A stretch of 64,000 nt of DNA, taken from positions 248,001-312,000 of the forward strand of contig NW_002476209.1 of the NCBI RefSeq assembly GCF_000189635.1, in the 5' to 3' direction. Below the pieces are notes generated by a model. The model worked only from the letters and a program-made list of their open reading frames with translations. It made no database searches and was not told the DNA's origin. Both the position numbers and the translations under genes were made by a program. The number at the start of each line of letters is the position of its first letter. Positions within the stretch are counted from its first letter, which is position 1. Origin of the DNA: Tetrahymena thermophila SB210. Lineage: Eukaryota > Ciliophora > Oligohymenophorea > Hymenostomatida > Tetrahymenidae. Of the stretch, positions 24,769 through 39,054 are shown piece by piece.

Positions 24769-25366
24769 AGCAGGATATATATTTATTTTTATTAGATAAT
24801 AAATTATTATTATAATTCAACTACTAATTTTGAAACTATTTATTTTTTGTTAATCACAATATTTGAATTTATAATATTCATTAATTAATTTCTTATGCAA
24901 ATCTCTTATTCATTGATAAATCTTTAGTTTTCTTCAGCATTTTCAAAACAACCAAATAATTCTCAATTAAAGCCATTAACTAAAGTAAATAGTTATAAAA
25001 TTTTCATATAAAGTTTTTAAAAATATTTTCGTTTTTTTAATTAATGTATTAGTTTTAATTTTAATAATGTTATCATCTATCATAATAAAAATGATATTTC
25101 AAAAATCTTTTTAAATATTAAAAAAATACAAGCTTTATTTTATTTCAAGTATTAAAAAAAGGAAATACTAAATATAAAAATTGCTTTGAAATTCCTCTTA
25201 AAATAATTTATGATTTTTAAAAAATTATTTTTAACAATTTTTGTTTTTATTTATAGGAAGCAAATTAACTTTGAATTATAAGCAAAAATAGAATATTTAC
25301 AGCTTGTTTTGATATTTTTTACAATTTAAATTTATTTTTATATAATTTTTATTAAGTTATCATCAA
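24769..25366. other. AT-rich intergenic region
   Basis: Upstream of the DRC10-like gene and downstream of the K+ channel gene, both on the minus strand. No coding frame or recognisable site. Confidence 0.55.
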
Positions 25367-28300
25367 TCATTTTTAGCTTATTTACTTATTTACAATTTAT
25401 TTATTGCTTTGTTATTTACTTAATTGCCTCACTAAAATATTATTTTCGAAATCATATTTAAGTTTCTAAAGCTTTAAATGGTTGTTATCCAATTCATCAC
25501 TCTCTGCAAATATAGAGTTTTTATTTGTGGAGTATTCATCACCAGATGTTAAAAATTAATCTGATGCAATATTTTATTTTTAATTATTTTGATTATGATT
25601 ATCTTATGGGAAGCTTTTATTTGCTATACTTAAATCCTATTCATTTTTTAAGTTTTTATTTTCAAAATATTTAAAATTTACATTGAAATCAGATTATTTG
25701 TTATTAATTTCTTAATTTTTATTGTTAAGATTTATATTTTAAATAGAACTTTTTTATGATTCCTTACATATTTTATTAGTCGTATAAATTTCTTCTCTCT
25801 TTTTTTCATCATTTTATTCATTTAAGCATTAAATATCATCTAATTTTAATGAATCTTCTATTTGTTGTGGAATCCGTCCTGATTATTGTTATTAATTTGA
25901 TCTCTACTCAGATTCAATCTCCCCATAATTATTTTAATTAAAACTTTAATGTTTTTTGTAATTTCTATTCTATACTAAATTATTGAAAGAATTGGATTTG
26001 AAATATCTTTTATTATAATGATTTCTGAATATCTATTATTAATTATCTTAAATTTAATCTTTATTTTACATATCAGAGTTATTTAACTCATCCTCTTCAT
26101 CACTACTACATTCTTAAATACAATTTTTTGATATATTATCATTTTTTACAAACATAGTTTTAGCACGAGTTAATCCCTGTGGTTTCTTTTTATTTATTAT
26201 GGTCATTCTTTAGCCAGGAGAATATCTATTTTCAAATAAATTTTAATAACTTTCATGTTTGATTTAAGTTTTTTTTCTATCAGATAAATTTTCAAAGCTC
26301 TGGTTTCTTGAATTTTGATTTTAGTTTTTATAGCATCTAAATTTTGCTGATTGCTGGCTTTTATTTTCATTATGAGCATTTTTTAGTCTTTAGCTACTTT
26401 CCATATAGATTTAGTCTAAATCAATGGAATTTTGCAGACTATTAGATTTTTACTCTCCAATCAACAGTCTGGATCCACTTAATGGTATTTTATTTTACTT
26501 AGTTTGCTCTTCATCAACTAAATCAATCCTATATGAAGAATCACCTTTAGAATTCAAAGTAATGTTTAGAATGTCTTTTCCTCTCCTGTTGAACTCAGAT
26601 GAATCATTATTAGATTCTGTAACTTCTTAAATAACTGTCTTAGATCTTTAATATATTTTTATCATCATAAATATATTAACAAATTTATTAAAATTACCTA
26701 ACTTGAGATTTTGCTCTTTGTATTGGATTGTTTCTATTTAAATCTAACTTGTTTTTATCATATTTTTCTAAAAAATTTTCAAACATAATTTTTTGTTATC
26801 TCTTATTTGTTCTGTCAATTTTTTCAATCTCAAAAAGTTATGCATTATCATCATCTACTTCAGCTTCTGCACATGTTTCATTATACTCATCAATTTAATG
26901 CTATTTTTCATCTAATATGACAGATTCTTCGCTAACTAAATCCATTAATATTTCATTTAAAAACTCTAGCTAATTTTAAAGATCTGGTAAATTTTCAATG
27001 TCATCACCTTTTGGTTATTGTTATTTATTATTGAATTAGTTAAAATTTTATAAATTATTTTTATAAGAAGCTTTTCGTTGAGCACCTGAATTCTCGTGCT
27101 AAAAATTCATAGCATAATTTTTTTACATTTTAGAAGGATATTATTTTAGTTCCTCAATGTTTTACACAATTTGTTATTATTTCTATTAAAAATTAAAATC
27201 ATTTATTTCTTCGCTTTTTTACGTTTTCAGTGTTTTTAAAAATCCTTTAGGATGAAATGTTTGATAATTAGAATTAATATGAGTCTCATTTGGTTACAAA
27301 ATTCTCGTACTTTTCCTATGAGAAAACTCAACATTCGGATTAGAAACTAATAAAGTTTTAAGCTTCTTTAGGTTGTTTCGGACAAATTTGTTTTTTATTT
27401 TATTTTCTAAATCTTCATTTGCCCCATTTTCTTATTAGTTATCTTCAATCGAATTATCTTCTAAATTTTATTCATTCGAATTTTAGGTTTATAGCTTATT
27501 TAATGTACTGCTAGACGAGAATATTCTATCTTTTTTAGAAGGAGATCTTACAGACTTTTTTACTTTTATGTTCTCCATCTTTATTTTTGAAATTCCAAAA
27601 AATTTCTACAACTACTTCCAGTTTTATTTTCCATCAGACATATTTAAATTTTCCATTCTTTTTTATATTTCTTTCTGTTCATTTAGAACAACTTAAAAGT
27701 ATAATCCCACTAAATCTTTAGTAATCAAATAGCACATTTTACTGCTTCTTGAAGACATTTCTCTAACTAATTTATTTGTTTTAGATATATTCTTTAGTCT
27801 TTTCTACATAAATTACAATTCTTTAAACTTTTAATCCTTTTCTTGCTAATTTTATGTTTCTTCATCCTTATATTTATTATATTTTTATTACTCTTTTTCT
27901 TCATTATAAACATTCGAGAAATCGAATCCGACAATTGCAATAGGTAGTCTAAGAAAATAAATTTTTGAAATTCAGCTAAACATATTAAAAAATATAAATT
28001 ACCCAATAACAAAGCTTTAGGAAACTAAAACTACAAATCCAACAACTATTCTAGAGGCAACAGAATAAGGTATTTTATCTCCATATCCTAAAGTAGTCAA
28101 GGTAGTTAGTACAAACCAAATAGATTAAGGGATACCTATTATTATAATTTTTAAAAATTTACAGAATAATATTTTTACTATATTTTTTATTGCAAGTAAG
28201 GGATAAGATATAACTCTTTATTTCACTTCTTAACATCATTATTTTATAAGTTTAAAAATTTTAATTATTTTTATCATTAAATTGGTTATTTTTTGCAAGT

Positions 28301-29804
28301 TTTATTTTAAACTTTTTCCTTTATAAGAAATACACTCTAAAATTTTTTTTTTCTTAAACAATTCTTTGATTTAAAAGTTTTTTATTTATCATTTCTAATT
28401 AAAGTTCGTTAAAATCTCAATAAAATAAATTTAGGAAAAAAAATTGAGTAAATTAATTTGTAAGGTTAATCTTTATCTTTTCTTAGTATCAAAATAAAAA
28501 TTAATATTCTGACTAATTTAATGTTTTTTTCTCATGCTAATTAAGAAAGTATCTATCTAAACTTTAAAATTTAAGAGGTTCTAATTAAAAATACTTTTGA
28601 AATATTTATAAAAATTATTTATTTACTTACTTGTAATTTGTGTATTGATGTCTATTCCTTGTTATTTTAATTGATCTTAGGTTAAAGTTACTCCTTTTTC
28701 AAAAAAATAAATAACCACAGATATAAATAATACAAATATTGTCAAAGTAGAGCAAATAAATGGGAAATATTTTTTAGAGACATTTAAGCTTTTTTTTAGA
28801 GTATTTAAACCCTTTAAATATCGAGAAAGCTTAAAGATTCTAACAATTCTAACTAACCTTATAATCCTTATCACTTTTAAAAACCCTACTTTGTAGTTGT
28901 AATAACTAGAGGCAGTAACAATTATAAAGTCTATAATGTAAGGTATGAGAGATATTATATCAATTAAATTCATTGAATTTTTGAAAAATGAAATATAACT
29001 TTCCCCAAAAGCATTATGCACAAAGAGCCTTATACATAATTCTATTAAGAAAATTAAAAATATAATATAATCTAAATCTGTTGATACATCATTATAAGAC
29101 GTTTCTTAAGAATCATCATAATAGCAAGAATCAGATATAATTTATGTAATACTTATCATGATAAATAACTGTAGAAACAAATGTAGATATTTCCCTACCT
29201 TCGTATTTGAAGGATCTTAAAACATAAGATACAAATAGCGCTTAGCATTTAAAATATACATCTTCGAAGTAGTTGCTTAAGGAAATAGCGTTCTTTATAA
29301 ACTTTGAGATTACAAATTTTAATTCTAAATGAAATTATCATCCATATCCTAGTTTTTGTTTAATTCAGAAGCAAATTATTAGAGTTTATTTTCATTTACT
29401 TATTCTGTTTAGTAAGAAGATTAAATTTAAAATTCTAATTATCTTTAAAGATCATTTGCATTGTCAAATAAAGTTGGCGCTCTTTTTAATTCATGCTCGT
29501 TAAATATACTTGACATTTGCCTCTTAGCATTCTATCTGCTATATAAAATAATATTTGTATTTTTATCTAAATTAATATCTTCGCTTGATTTCTTTTGTGA
29601 ATTAACATCCCCTTCATCAATTTTATTAATATTCTATTAATTGTCTTCTTTATCAGTTTTATATTCATTCAAATTATTTAAAGATTTATTCTTTATGTCA
29701 TTTTTATGGCTTTATTATTCTTTAAAAGATGAGTCATTATTTATTGTTTTCCATTTTTTATTGATGGGTTGCTTTTTAGAATCTTTATCATTTTTACCAA
29801 TCAT
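25367..29804 (-). CDS. Voltage-gated K+ channel with long Asn/Gln-rich C-terminal tail
   Basis: A six-transmembrane Shaker-like subunit of the plasma or ciliary membrane. After about 230 polar residues come S1 (LHLFLQLFIMISITQIIS), S2 (YIIFLIFLIELCIRLFVH), S3 (MNLIDIISLIPYIIDFII) and an Arg-rich S4 (KVIRIIRLVRIVRIFKLSRY). S5 follows (FICSTLTIFVLFISVVIYFF), then an intron of nearly 500 bp. The pore exon reads SIWFVLTTLTTLGYGDKIP, with the K+ selectivity filter TLGYGD at 28098-28081, then S6 (VVGFVVLVSQSFVIG, continuing LPIAIVGFDF). The remaining tail of several hundred residues is Asn/Gln/Ser/Lys-rich with an acidic patch and no visible cyclic-nucleotide domain. The ATG at 29804 opens the continuous frame; the TGA is at 25367-25369. 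The channel class is certain; the subfamily is not. Confidence 0.9.
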
Positions 29805-30375
29805 TTAATTTACTCAATTTTTATATAATCATAAAAAAATAAATCTTTAGATTCTTAATAAAATACAAATCGAATGGATGAATGAGTGTATGTATAAATG
29901 AAAAAACTAATTATACTCAAAGTAAAATTTTAATTTAGAAAGTATTTTAAAAATCAAATTTAAAAGCTGTTGAAAATTGTTTATACAAGCTGTGTGGCTG
30001 GCCTATTGAAAAGGCTATAGATAAATAATATGAGCTTAAAATATTCTTATGATAAAAATAGAATTTAAAAAATATTAAATTAATTTAACAAATCTATACC
30101 ATTTAAAATTTTCAAAATTTTAATCAAATTAAGTAAGTATTTACTTAAAATTAGATCTACTTAATTAATAAACTTTAGTATAATATATCAAAATCAAATC
30201 TTTTGATGATAAAATAGTAGTTTAGTAAATAATACGCCAATAAATAATGAGGTAAAAAGAAATATATTCAATTATGAGCTACATTTTGAAATATAAATAA
30301 AAATATTTACATAAAAATTCTATTAGAATTATATTATAAAATATGAAATCGCGCTTATTCATTTAAATAATATGA
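29805..30375. other. AT-rich intergenic region
   Basis: Between the start of the K+ channel gene and the stop of the small cysteine-pair gene. No coding frame on either strand. It presumably contains the channel promoter. Confidence 0.55.
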
Positions 30376-30744
30376 TCATGATAGTAGTAAATTCCTAGCT
30401 TTTTCTAAATTATCGTCTTTAGCTTACATCATTTGATTAAAGCATATATTCATTTCCTCTTCCTTCTTTGATTGCTTCACACATTCCTTAAATTCCCTCA
30501 TTACAGGCTAATCTCCTTATGATATAAATTTAAATGATTGTTCTAAACGTTAATTTAATATATCTTGGCATTTTGTACTCTCTACCTAGCTTTTACCCTT
30601 TTAAGAACATTCCATAAACTTTGTACTGTAGGCTTATTTTAATGCCTCCATTATGTATGTTTAGTAGTTGTTGAGTGTAATTTGCATTTTTTTAAGCATT
30701 TCTCTTTTTATAAATCCAGATTTGTTATCCTCCTGATCAGTCAT
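30376..30744 (-). CDS. Small hydrophilic protein with two CX12C pairs, 122 aa
   Basis: A single-exon frame of exactly 123 codons. The protein is charged and helical in appearance, with no signal peptide or membrane segment. It holds four cysteines in two pairs, each with 12 residues between: ECSQKGKSQVESTKC and ECVKQSKKEEEMNIC. Paired cysteines on helices recall the CHCH and small-Tim classes of the mitochondrial intermembrane space, but those use CX9C or CX3C, so this is only an analogy. A second gene of similar size and layout lies at 43767-44093. Only 210 bp separate its ATG from the stop of the phosphatase gene. Function unknown. Confidence 0.75.
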
Positions 30745-30954
30745 TTCAATTTCAAGAGTTTTTTTTTATTAATAAAATAATTAAAAAATAAAGATATTTA
30801 TTTAATAATTAATTAATGATTGAAGTATATTGATTGCCTAACCAAAAAACAAAAAATATATAAAATAGTCAATAAACATACATACTTATTAATTTATGGT
30901 GATAGTATTTTTTAAATAAACAATTAAAAAGGTTGATTTAATTTTTTATGTATC

Positions 30955-33651
30955 TCAAATATTGTAAATTTTTTTAACAGCATGTTCAATTTTGTCGGCA
31001 GTTTAGTGGAAGTGCATTTTGAAGTATTGCTTATTAATTTCTCTAACATCTTAACAGTCTAATATATTATTTAAAAGATATTGAGTGAGATGCTTAAGTT
31101 CTTAGTCGTTTTTATTGTCGTAATAGGGTATTATTGGTATGCCATTTTCAATTTAAAATCCAAAACTATAGGCTGCATTGTCGATCAAAACTATATCTTT
31201 TATATTTCTGTTTTAGAATATTCTCATATCTTTAATATGAATTCCTTCCTCAGTTTGAACACAGCTTTCTCTAAAAAGTTTGTGGGATATATACTTTTCT
31301 TCAGGGTCTAAGTGTTGCAATACTTTAATCGCATAGCAGCCATGACTTGCTGTAAAAACTATAATCTCAAAATGTTTGCTTAGCTCTTCTAGGCATTCCT
31401 TTGCATAAGGACGGATATTTATGCCTGCCTAAATAAAATAATTAATTTATTTCTTTTTCAGTCTATCATTTATAAAATTTACATCAATAATATCGTTATT
31501 TGGGAATTTAATGGGAATTATGACATCAGCTGGGATATCAGTGCTCTCGTTACAATGAATCAGAGTTTCATCTAAGTCAAAGACGATTGTTTTTTTTCCT
31601 TTTAATATTTATTTTTATCAAATAAATTTTAAATGTAATAAATTAATATATACCTTGATTATGAGAATGGATTGGTAGGTTTACTTTTTTTTATTGTAGA
31701 ATGTGATGAGGCACAGGTTTAAGAGTTTTGCAAAAATTCAAAGAGTGAAAGGATTAAATAAAATGTTCTTTAAATAATTATTCAAAGTATTAATCAGAAT
31801 TTATCTTATTTTTCAAAGCATTAATCATTGGCACATTGTAATAGTGAGTCTGTTTTATAGAATTTTTTTATTTGTGCAAAAAGATATCATCTAAATTTAT
31901 TTTAAGGTGTTGTGGTAAAGTAGATAATGGATATTCAGAAGGTATTTACCCTTATTCTTCAATTTCAATAGCCATGGTATCTAAAGCAGTATTTGTTAGT
32001 TACCTTTAGTGCTAAGGTGATTGAACTTGAGTGGTCTAAATTTAATTATTGTTTACTTACTAATTTAACGAGTGATCAACACTAATTTATAGAGGTGTTG
32101 TCTTTTTTGATTTTTGCTTCATGCTGGAAGATGTTCTAACAGATGAAGTTGTTTGCCTGCCACTTTTTTTAGATAACGGCTTTGAGTAGGAGCTTCTCAC
32201 TGATTCTCCCTTTAAATTGTTTTCTTGGATAACATTTTGTTCCTGTTTTGTTTTAGATATTTTAAAGGAATCAGCTTTCTTAAATTTGTTATTTAGCACT
32301 AGCATCATTTCTTTGCTTGTTTTTTTTTCATTTGTGTTAACAAATTTATTCATTTTTGGAATTACCACATTATTTTAATTTTAGTTGTTAATTTAGACTA
32401 AGGATGAAAGATATTATTGTGGCTGCTGATTCTAATTCTAAAAAAAGACATTTGCAAAGTTTTAAGTAGCATTACTGTTATTTGGGGAATTTAATTATGA
32501 ATTTCCCATGTTTTAGTGGCTGTTTCCAATAGCGCTATGAGTTTATCTTACTGCTCCAAGTATTTCTCCTTTGTTGATTCTTGTGACAAAAGAACTTAAT
32601 CCTGTTTTTTATTACTAATTATTTTACTGCTTCTCAATAGGTGTTAAGTTATTTGTTATTTCATAATTCTCTTAATTTTGACTAGAAGGTGTAGCTAGAT
32701 ATATTGTTTTATCAGGCACAGAAGATAAGATAATTTTTTGTTGTTGTTATGCCTATAAAGAATTGATTTAATTTTATTTGATTTGATTTCTAAATTCTTT
32801 AATTGTTTTATTAAATTCTGCATCTAAATTTTCATTTCTATTTAAAAGATCTAATTACTAGTTGTTTGTAGATAATATATTAGCTTGGTTGCTATTCTAA
32901 AGGGGTAGACATTGTTGAAAACTAGGAGATTCCTCTTCCATTTCATTTCCATGTAGATGTTTTTGGCGATTAAAATTTTCAGCCATATTTTCATTTGTTA
33001 TCCTATTCTTTTTTGCAGACTCTACCCCATTATGTTTGCGTGATTCAAAAAAATTATTAAGTTTGGTTACTTTAGAGTGTCTGCAACTAGCTGAATTGCT
33101 TATTGAGCCTGCAGTTGTTGTGTTAGGAGTATTTATAGTAGCATATATACTCGCAGGTGACTTGGGAGTACAATTATTAAGATTGCTAAATAATTTTCTT
33201 TTTTAGTTACTTGATTATCCTAAAATGTTTGTTGGAGATTGTATTAGTTATTTGTTTCCAGCATTATTAAAATTATTACCATTTGTATTATAAGTTGTAA
33301 TATCTGGTTCTAAAGTTTATAGCCTCCTTTCATTGCTTTAAGTTCCTTAAGTTAATACAAAAAAATTTCAAATTTATTGATGTAACTAAGAAGAATTTTT
33401 TATAATTCTACTTTATAATAAATATAAATAACTTAAATTCAGATAGAAAATATTTGTTTTAAGTAATAAACCTTCATTTGACTTATTGAATTTAATTACT
33501 TTAAAACTGAACTGAAAACAAGTAAAACAAAAATGTCTAACAAAATTTTACTTTTAGAAGTAGTATTTATCAAGTCAGATCTTTTAGCAGATTGTTTGTT
33601 ATTTATGGATGCTAAAATAATCTTATTATTCTTTGAAAGAGGGGATTGCAT
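30955..33651 (-). CDS. FCP1/SCP-type (NIF domain) phosphatase with long disordered N-terminus
   Basis: The C-terminal 200 or so residues form a HAD-fold phosphatase of the FCP1/SCP/Dullard group, which removes phosphate from Ser/Thr in targets such as the RNA polymerase II C-terminal domain. The catalytic signature is IVFDLDETLIHC (DLDET at 31578-31564). It is followed by RPYAKECLEELSKHFEIIVF, ASHGCYA, a YISHKLFRESC block and DIVLIDNAAYSFGF, the usual order of the NIF domain. The preceding several hundred residues are Asn/Gln/Ser-rich and end in a basic Ser-rich stretch (SGRQTTSSVRTSSSMKQ). Introns interrupt at about 33600-33350, 31660-31608 and 31487-31435; the long middle exon is continuous. 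The start ATG at 33651 lies in a short first exon and is less certain than the rest. Confidence 0.85.
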
Positions 33652-34387
33652 TTATTATGTATTTTTATCTTTGAGCAAACAACAATGAGTTTTTTAAGAT
33701 TATTTTTAAACAGAAAGATTGATTAACAAATCAATTAATTAGTTAATTAGTGAATGAATGATATCCTTATAATCAAGTGATTACTTATTTATTTTTCTTA
33801 ATATTTATTAACCAATTATTATTTCTTATATTTTCTTTTAAATTGTTTCGTTTTAATTATTTTTTTGCCTTTTTTTCATCAATCTTATTAAAATGACTTA
33901 TTATAAAGATTTTTTTGAATGAATATATCTATCTTTCTATCTTCATGAGTCTTATTTGTTGATTTGACAGTTAAAATATTCATTTCAGTCAATCTTTCTC
34001 AAGCTAATCAATCCGCTTTGCTAATCAGTTTATATATTTTTGAATAAATTCTAGCTATCACATCCATCAAAGATACAAAAATTATAACAAAATTTATTTT
34101 TATGCAATTCAAATATCTAAAAATAGCTAAGTTATTGCAATTATAAATTACTCAATTTGCCTAACCTTACTTAGCTTCTATTATTGAATACAAAATTTTA
34201 GTTTTTTTTTTTTATTAAAAATAAAGTAAAATGATTAGTGGAATTTCTGAAATTATAAAACCTTTAAGATTTTACCATACAACATATATATATATATATA
34301 TTTATTTTTATATAATTATTTTTTATATAATATAGATTTATTTATTTATAAATTGTTTTGAGAAATAGCAGTCTCATACTTGTCATC
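33652..34387. other. AT-rich intergenic region
   Basis: Between the start of the phosphatase gene and the stop of the ABC transporter gene. No open frame. The only clear structure is the (TA)n tract at 34284-34301. Confidence 0.6.
34284..34301. repeat. (AT)9 microsatellite
   Basis: A perfect AT dinucleotide run in the AT-rich spacer just downstream of the ABC transporter stop. No further meaning can be read from it. Confidence 0.9.
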
Positions 34388-37300
34388 TCAAAAACAAAGG
34401 AATTTTCTTCTTTTGACTTTATTTTCAGTCTCTTCATCTTTAACTGCTTAGTGCTATGAAAACTGAATGAAAATTTATTCTAGTGTACTCTCTGTAATCT
34501 AGAAACTATCTACTACGCATTTATTGTTTCTCTCAATTGAACTTCTATGAACTAAATAATTGTTTTGCTACTCAATGTCTTAATTCAAATTTATGCTATT
34601 ATTTCCAGCGGATTATCTCATGCTTTAATTAAGTTGATTTTTATCTAATGCAACAACTTTAGAAGGAGTTGTTGAAAGCTTATCCAAAAGACTGTAAACA
34701 GTGTAGAAAGAAAAGTTATCATACTCTATTTGGTAAATAACGTTTTAGCCATCAAAGTTAACTATTTTCTTTGCTTGAGGTAAAGTTTAACTAATTTGCT
34801 CATGAACAAAGTTGGCATTAGCTTCATCCTTCAACTTAATAATTAATCTGTATCCATCTCCATATTTCTTTTTAAGGAAATCAGGGCTACCCATACATTA
34901 AAATTTACCATTAACTAGAATGCCAATTTTTGTGCAGAGGGTTTCAGCTTCGTGCATAGAATGTGTAGTTAAAACAATAGCACTATTTCTTTTTTAAAGA
35001 GACATCTTAAGAGTATTCCAAAGGAATCTTCTTGCAATAGGATCTACACCTGAAGAAGGTTCATCAAAGAACTACATATCAGGACCTCCAATTAAGGCAA
35101 TAGTAACACAAAGTTTTCTTTTATTACCACCACTTAGCTTGCCTGCAGCTCTTTTTCTATAATCTTCTAATTGCATAATTTTTATAAAGTAGTTAACGGA
35201 GTCTGTTAAATCTCTTCCATACAAACCTTTCATGCGACCAAACAGATTAAGATGATCTTCTACAGAAAGATTTTCATATACAGAATCAAACTAAGGACAA
35301 ATACCTACATCTTAATAAACATCCATAACTCCACTTTTTACTTCTACGCCCTTTAATTGAACAGAACCAGAACTTTTTTAAAGCAAAGATGTAATAATAT
35401 TGAAAGTAGTAGACTTTCCAGCTCCATTAGGTCCTAATAATCCCATAACCTCACCATTATGAACACCAAAACTGTTGTTCTGAATAGCTGTAAATGGCTT
35501 TCCACCTGGATAATATGTCTATTTTTTTAAGAATTTAAATTAAATAAAAACTAAATTATTTATTTAAATTACCTTGTAGAGCTTAGAAACTTTGATTTTG
35601 TCTTAGCAGTAAGGATTTGCTACTCTTTAATCTTCTTCAATAATTTCCTAGTTAGCAACAACTTGTTCTCTTTCCAATTAAGAGTAATCTTCTTTTCTAA
35701 TTGATTTATTTGGCATTTACTAAATTAAATAATCTACTGAAATGGCCAAAGTAATATAAAGGAAAGCTTGGCCAATTAAGATTTTCATATAGAGAGTGTG
35801 GTCTGCAAACTCATCAGGGAACATAGAAACCCAAAAAGGTGAATATGAACTAGTATTACCGCCAAAGTATGTTTCTAATGCCAAGACTATCATACCGTTA
35901 GACATGTTTAAAAAGGGAGAAATTAAACAGTAAACCCACTATTTTGATAAATAAATTTCTTAGATTAAATATTTTGTTTTATCAATTAATTACTCTTAAA
36001 AATGGTGAAGTAGTTTTTTCGTAGAGGAAGAGAGCCTAAAATCCTGCAAAGAAGACGAAGAATATAAGCCAAGGATAAGTCTTTCATATTAAAAAATGAA
36101 AATTTTAGTATATTGTATAATTAAAAAAATATGAATTAATTACTAAATAAACCCATCTTGAGCGAGAGTAGATGAATGAGCATAAGTAAGAAAATCCGAT
36201 AAAGCAAAAAATAGAAATAATTATAACTTGAGAAATGCCACCTAAGTTATTTTAAAGCCCAGGAATATCGAAAAATGGAACCAAGAAGTAGAAAATAGCA
36301 AACATAAAAAGCATAATAAGTGAATCAAATACAAAAGCTCCAAGCCAATAAGTAATATTTCTACAACCCATAACAGTAAGAGCGTATCTTAATTTACTCT
36401 CATTATCGATAACAGGAGAGGCAGCTATACCTGTCATAGTTAGGCAATATGAAAGCAATTAAAAGGCTGCGTTTAGTGAGAGTTGTCCAAAATCTCTATT
36501 TTCATCTGATCCGTCAAAATCTTTGAAAGCTTATTTGGTAAGGATTACACCACCGATTTAAGTTAACAGAGGAAACAAGAAAGTAAAAATCATAGCAACA
36601 GACCTAAAGGACACATACATTCTTCTTAAGAAAAGAGCCCATAATTAATTGAAGAATAAAAATCTTGGAGCTCTATTTAAACATTCAGGAGCTTAGATAT
36701 TGTTGAAATCAGTGAATTTCTCTTATTCTTTCTATAAATTAAAGGTTTATTAATATAAGAAATAGCTTTATTATATGTAAATTTATTAATTACACTAGCT
36801 TTGTTGTCAACATTTAAGTATTTTTGTTCATCCATTCCAATATTAATGAAAGCATCTTCAAGAGTATTCATTTCAAACATAATCTACAATTAATTAATTT
36901 ATTTTTCGAATATTAAAAATAATTCACATGATTAAACAAATTTATACCTAAACATCTTCAAAGTCTTTTTCTAATGTTTTGAAGAGCTCCACAAACTTGT
37001 TCTTAGCATCAAAAGGTAATGTCATGGCTACTGTTCCTTTAGCGCTCTATGGGTTGTATTTAGCATTTGGGATAAGTTAAAAAACTACTTATTTGAGTTG
37101 TTCGCATCTTTCAGCGCTTAAGAATTTATTAGCTTCGTATTTTTCGTAGCCTTCTCTACCTGCTAGATTTAATTCATTCTGCTAAGCTTACTCTTCATTC
37201 ATTTAGATTTGACTCTTTTTAGAGAGAGTTAAATGATATCCGATACCAAACTTTTGCTTTATGAAGTGATTAGAACCTACAGCAAGAAGCTGTCCCCTGG

Positions 37301-39054
37301 CCATAATAGCTGTTCTATCAGCTAGTTCTTCTACTTCTTCTAAATGATGTGTTGTTAGTACAATTGTTCTCTCAGCATCTCTCATATCATTGATGATGTC
37401 TCTAATTTAGATTCTACTTAAACTGTCTAATCCACTAGTTGGTTCATCCAAAAATATAACCTTACTTCCTCCAATCTAAAATAAATTTAGAATAATTTTA
37501 ATACGGATTTTTATACTAAAAATAAATCATAAATTACTAATGCCATAGCCATAGAAAGCTTTCTTTTATTACCACCACTTAAGTTCTAAGCTTACTTTCC
37601 TCTTTGTAAATCTAAAGCGCACTTCATAATAACGTTTTCTATGTCTTTTTTAAGTTCATCTCCATACTTTCCCTTTAATTCACCAATGTATGCCAAGTGC
37701 TCTTCAATGGTGAGTTAATCATATAATGCATCTTTTTAAGTGCAAAGACCGATGTAAGAACGTATCTACTCAAAATCTTCATCTTAATCCTTATCATAAA
37801 TTTTGACTCTTCCAGATGTCTTCTTTATTAAACCTGTTAGCAATGAAATTGTAGTAGTTTTACCAGCACCATTATGACCTAAAAGACTAATTTAAAAAGT
37901 ACACTTTAATTATTAAAATCATTAGAAATTTTTAAAATATTTTACCAGAAAATTTATTTTTCAAATAAAGTCAAATTTAAATCTTAAACTGCCTAAAAGC
38001 TGCCAAACTTTTTACTCAACTCTTTGATTTGAACAGAGCTCTTATACTTTGTGGTATCAACTTCTTCTTTATAATGAGCTTATGAGAGATCTTAAGATTC
38101 TAGTTCTTTTTCGAATAGAGAATAAACTCTACCTTTGATACTACTTTTCTAAAAGAGTTCAGTGATGAAAAAGAAAGGGCTTTTGCTTGTGCCAAACTCT
38201 GTTTGAATGATTTAATCAAAATACAAGAAAGAAATCAAGTAGAAAACTGACATAACATTAATAACCATCATTCCTTCTTCGAAAGTAAAATATAATATTT
38301 AAGTGCTTTACTACCATCCATTAGAAAGCCAAGCCCACATCATAGCACTCTAAGGGAAGACAAATGCTAAAAGAAGCATCAAACTATTATCTTATCCAAT
38401 ATTTTCATCAAAAGCAGCATAAAAGAACAAAGTCATTATAACTGAAAGAAGCATATAGAGTTCAGCTGCTAGCCTGGGTCTTGAGAAGAACGAAGATATG
38501 AAGAATGCGAAATGAATGTTCATATACATATTTGATATGTACATAATTGAGGCAGAAACCCAGTCAAAACCTTCAACTGTAAGTACTCCGTTAGCAGCTG
38601 CTGGAATTAAGAAGAATAAACAAGCCTTTTATAAAAGTTAAGAAAAAAAACTTTTAATTTAACAATTATCCACTAAAAATAGTAAATTTGTTTACAATAA
38701 AGCCACGGAGGTAATAGTAAAATAGCCAAGAAACATTATAAGATGTAGTTCTCAATCCCATAATCTAATATTATAAAAGATTTTTTAATAAAAATGTTTA
38801 GAGTGATAATTTTATTTATTTACTTTCTATATTTCTTTCATTCTTTCAGCTTTATCGTGAACGAATTAATAAACTATTGATCTGGTAAAGCTGGTGAAAG
38901 GAATTCCCAATATGACTTTATTCAGTTCATTAGTAACATAAGATACGACTAATCCTACAACAAGAGGGAAAAATATATCTGCAAGAATTTCTTTTGAACG
39001 GATGCTCAAAAGAAAATTCTTCTTTAGAACAACCTTAACTTATTCTACAAGCAT
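34388..39054 (-). CDS. ABCA-type ABC transporter, two TMD-NBD modules
   Basis: A full ABC transporter in the order membrane domain 1, ATPase 1, membrane domain 2, ATPase 2. ATPase 1 shows Walker [10 protein letters not shown], signature [15 protein letters not shown], Walker [13 protein letters not shown] and the H-loop VLTTHHLEE. ATPase 2 shows [37 protein letters not shown] and [11 protein letters not shown]. All catalytic residues appear present in both. The GHNGAGKTT and GPNGAGKST pair, the H(H/S)(L/M)xEAE loops and the conserved regulatory segments after each ATPase fit subfamily A, known for lipid or sterol movement. The protein opens directly with [20 protein letters not shown] ahead of the first helix. 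It seems to have only short extracellular loops, unlike vertebrate ABCA1. Several short introns interrupt the gene. The stop is a TGA at 34388-34390. The substrate is unknown. Confidence 0.92.

Noticed and set aside
31081-31311. Plus-strand open stretch of 76 codons
   Set aside because: Antisense to the phosphatase catalytic domain, which has a clear conserved reading on the minus strand.
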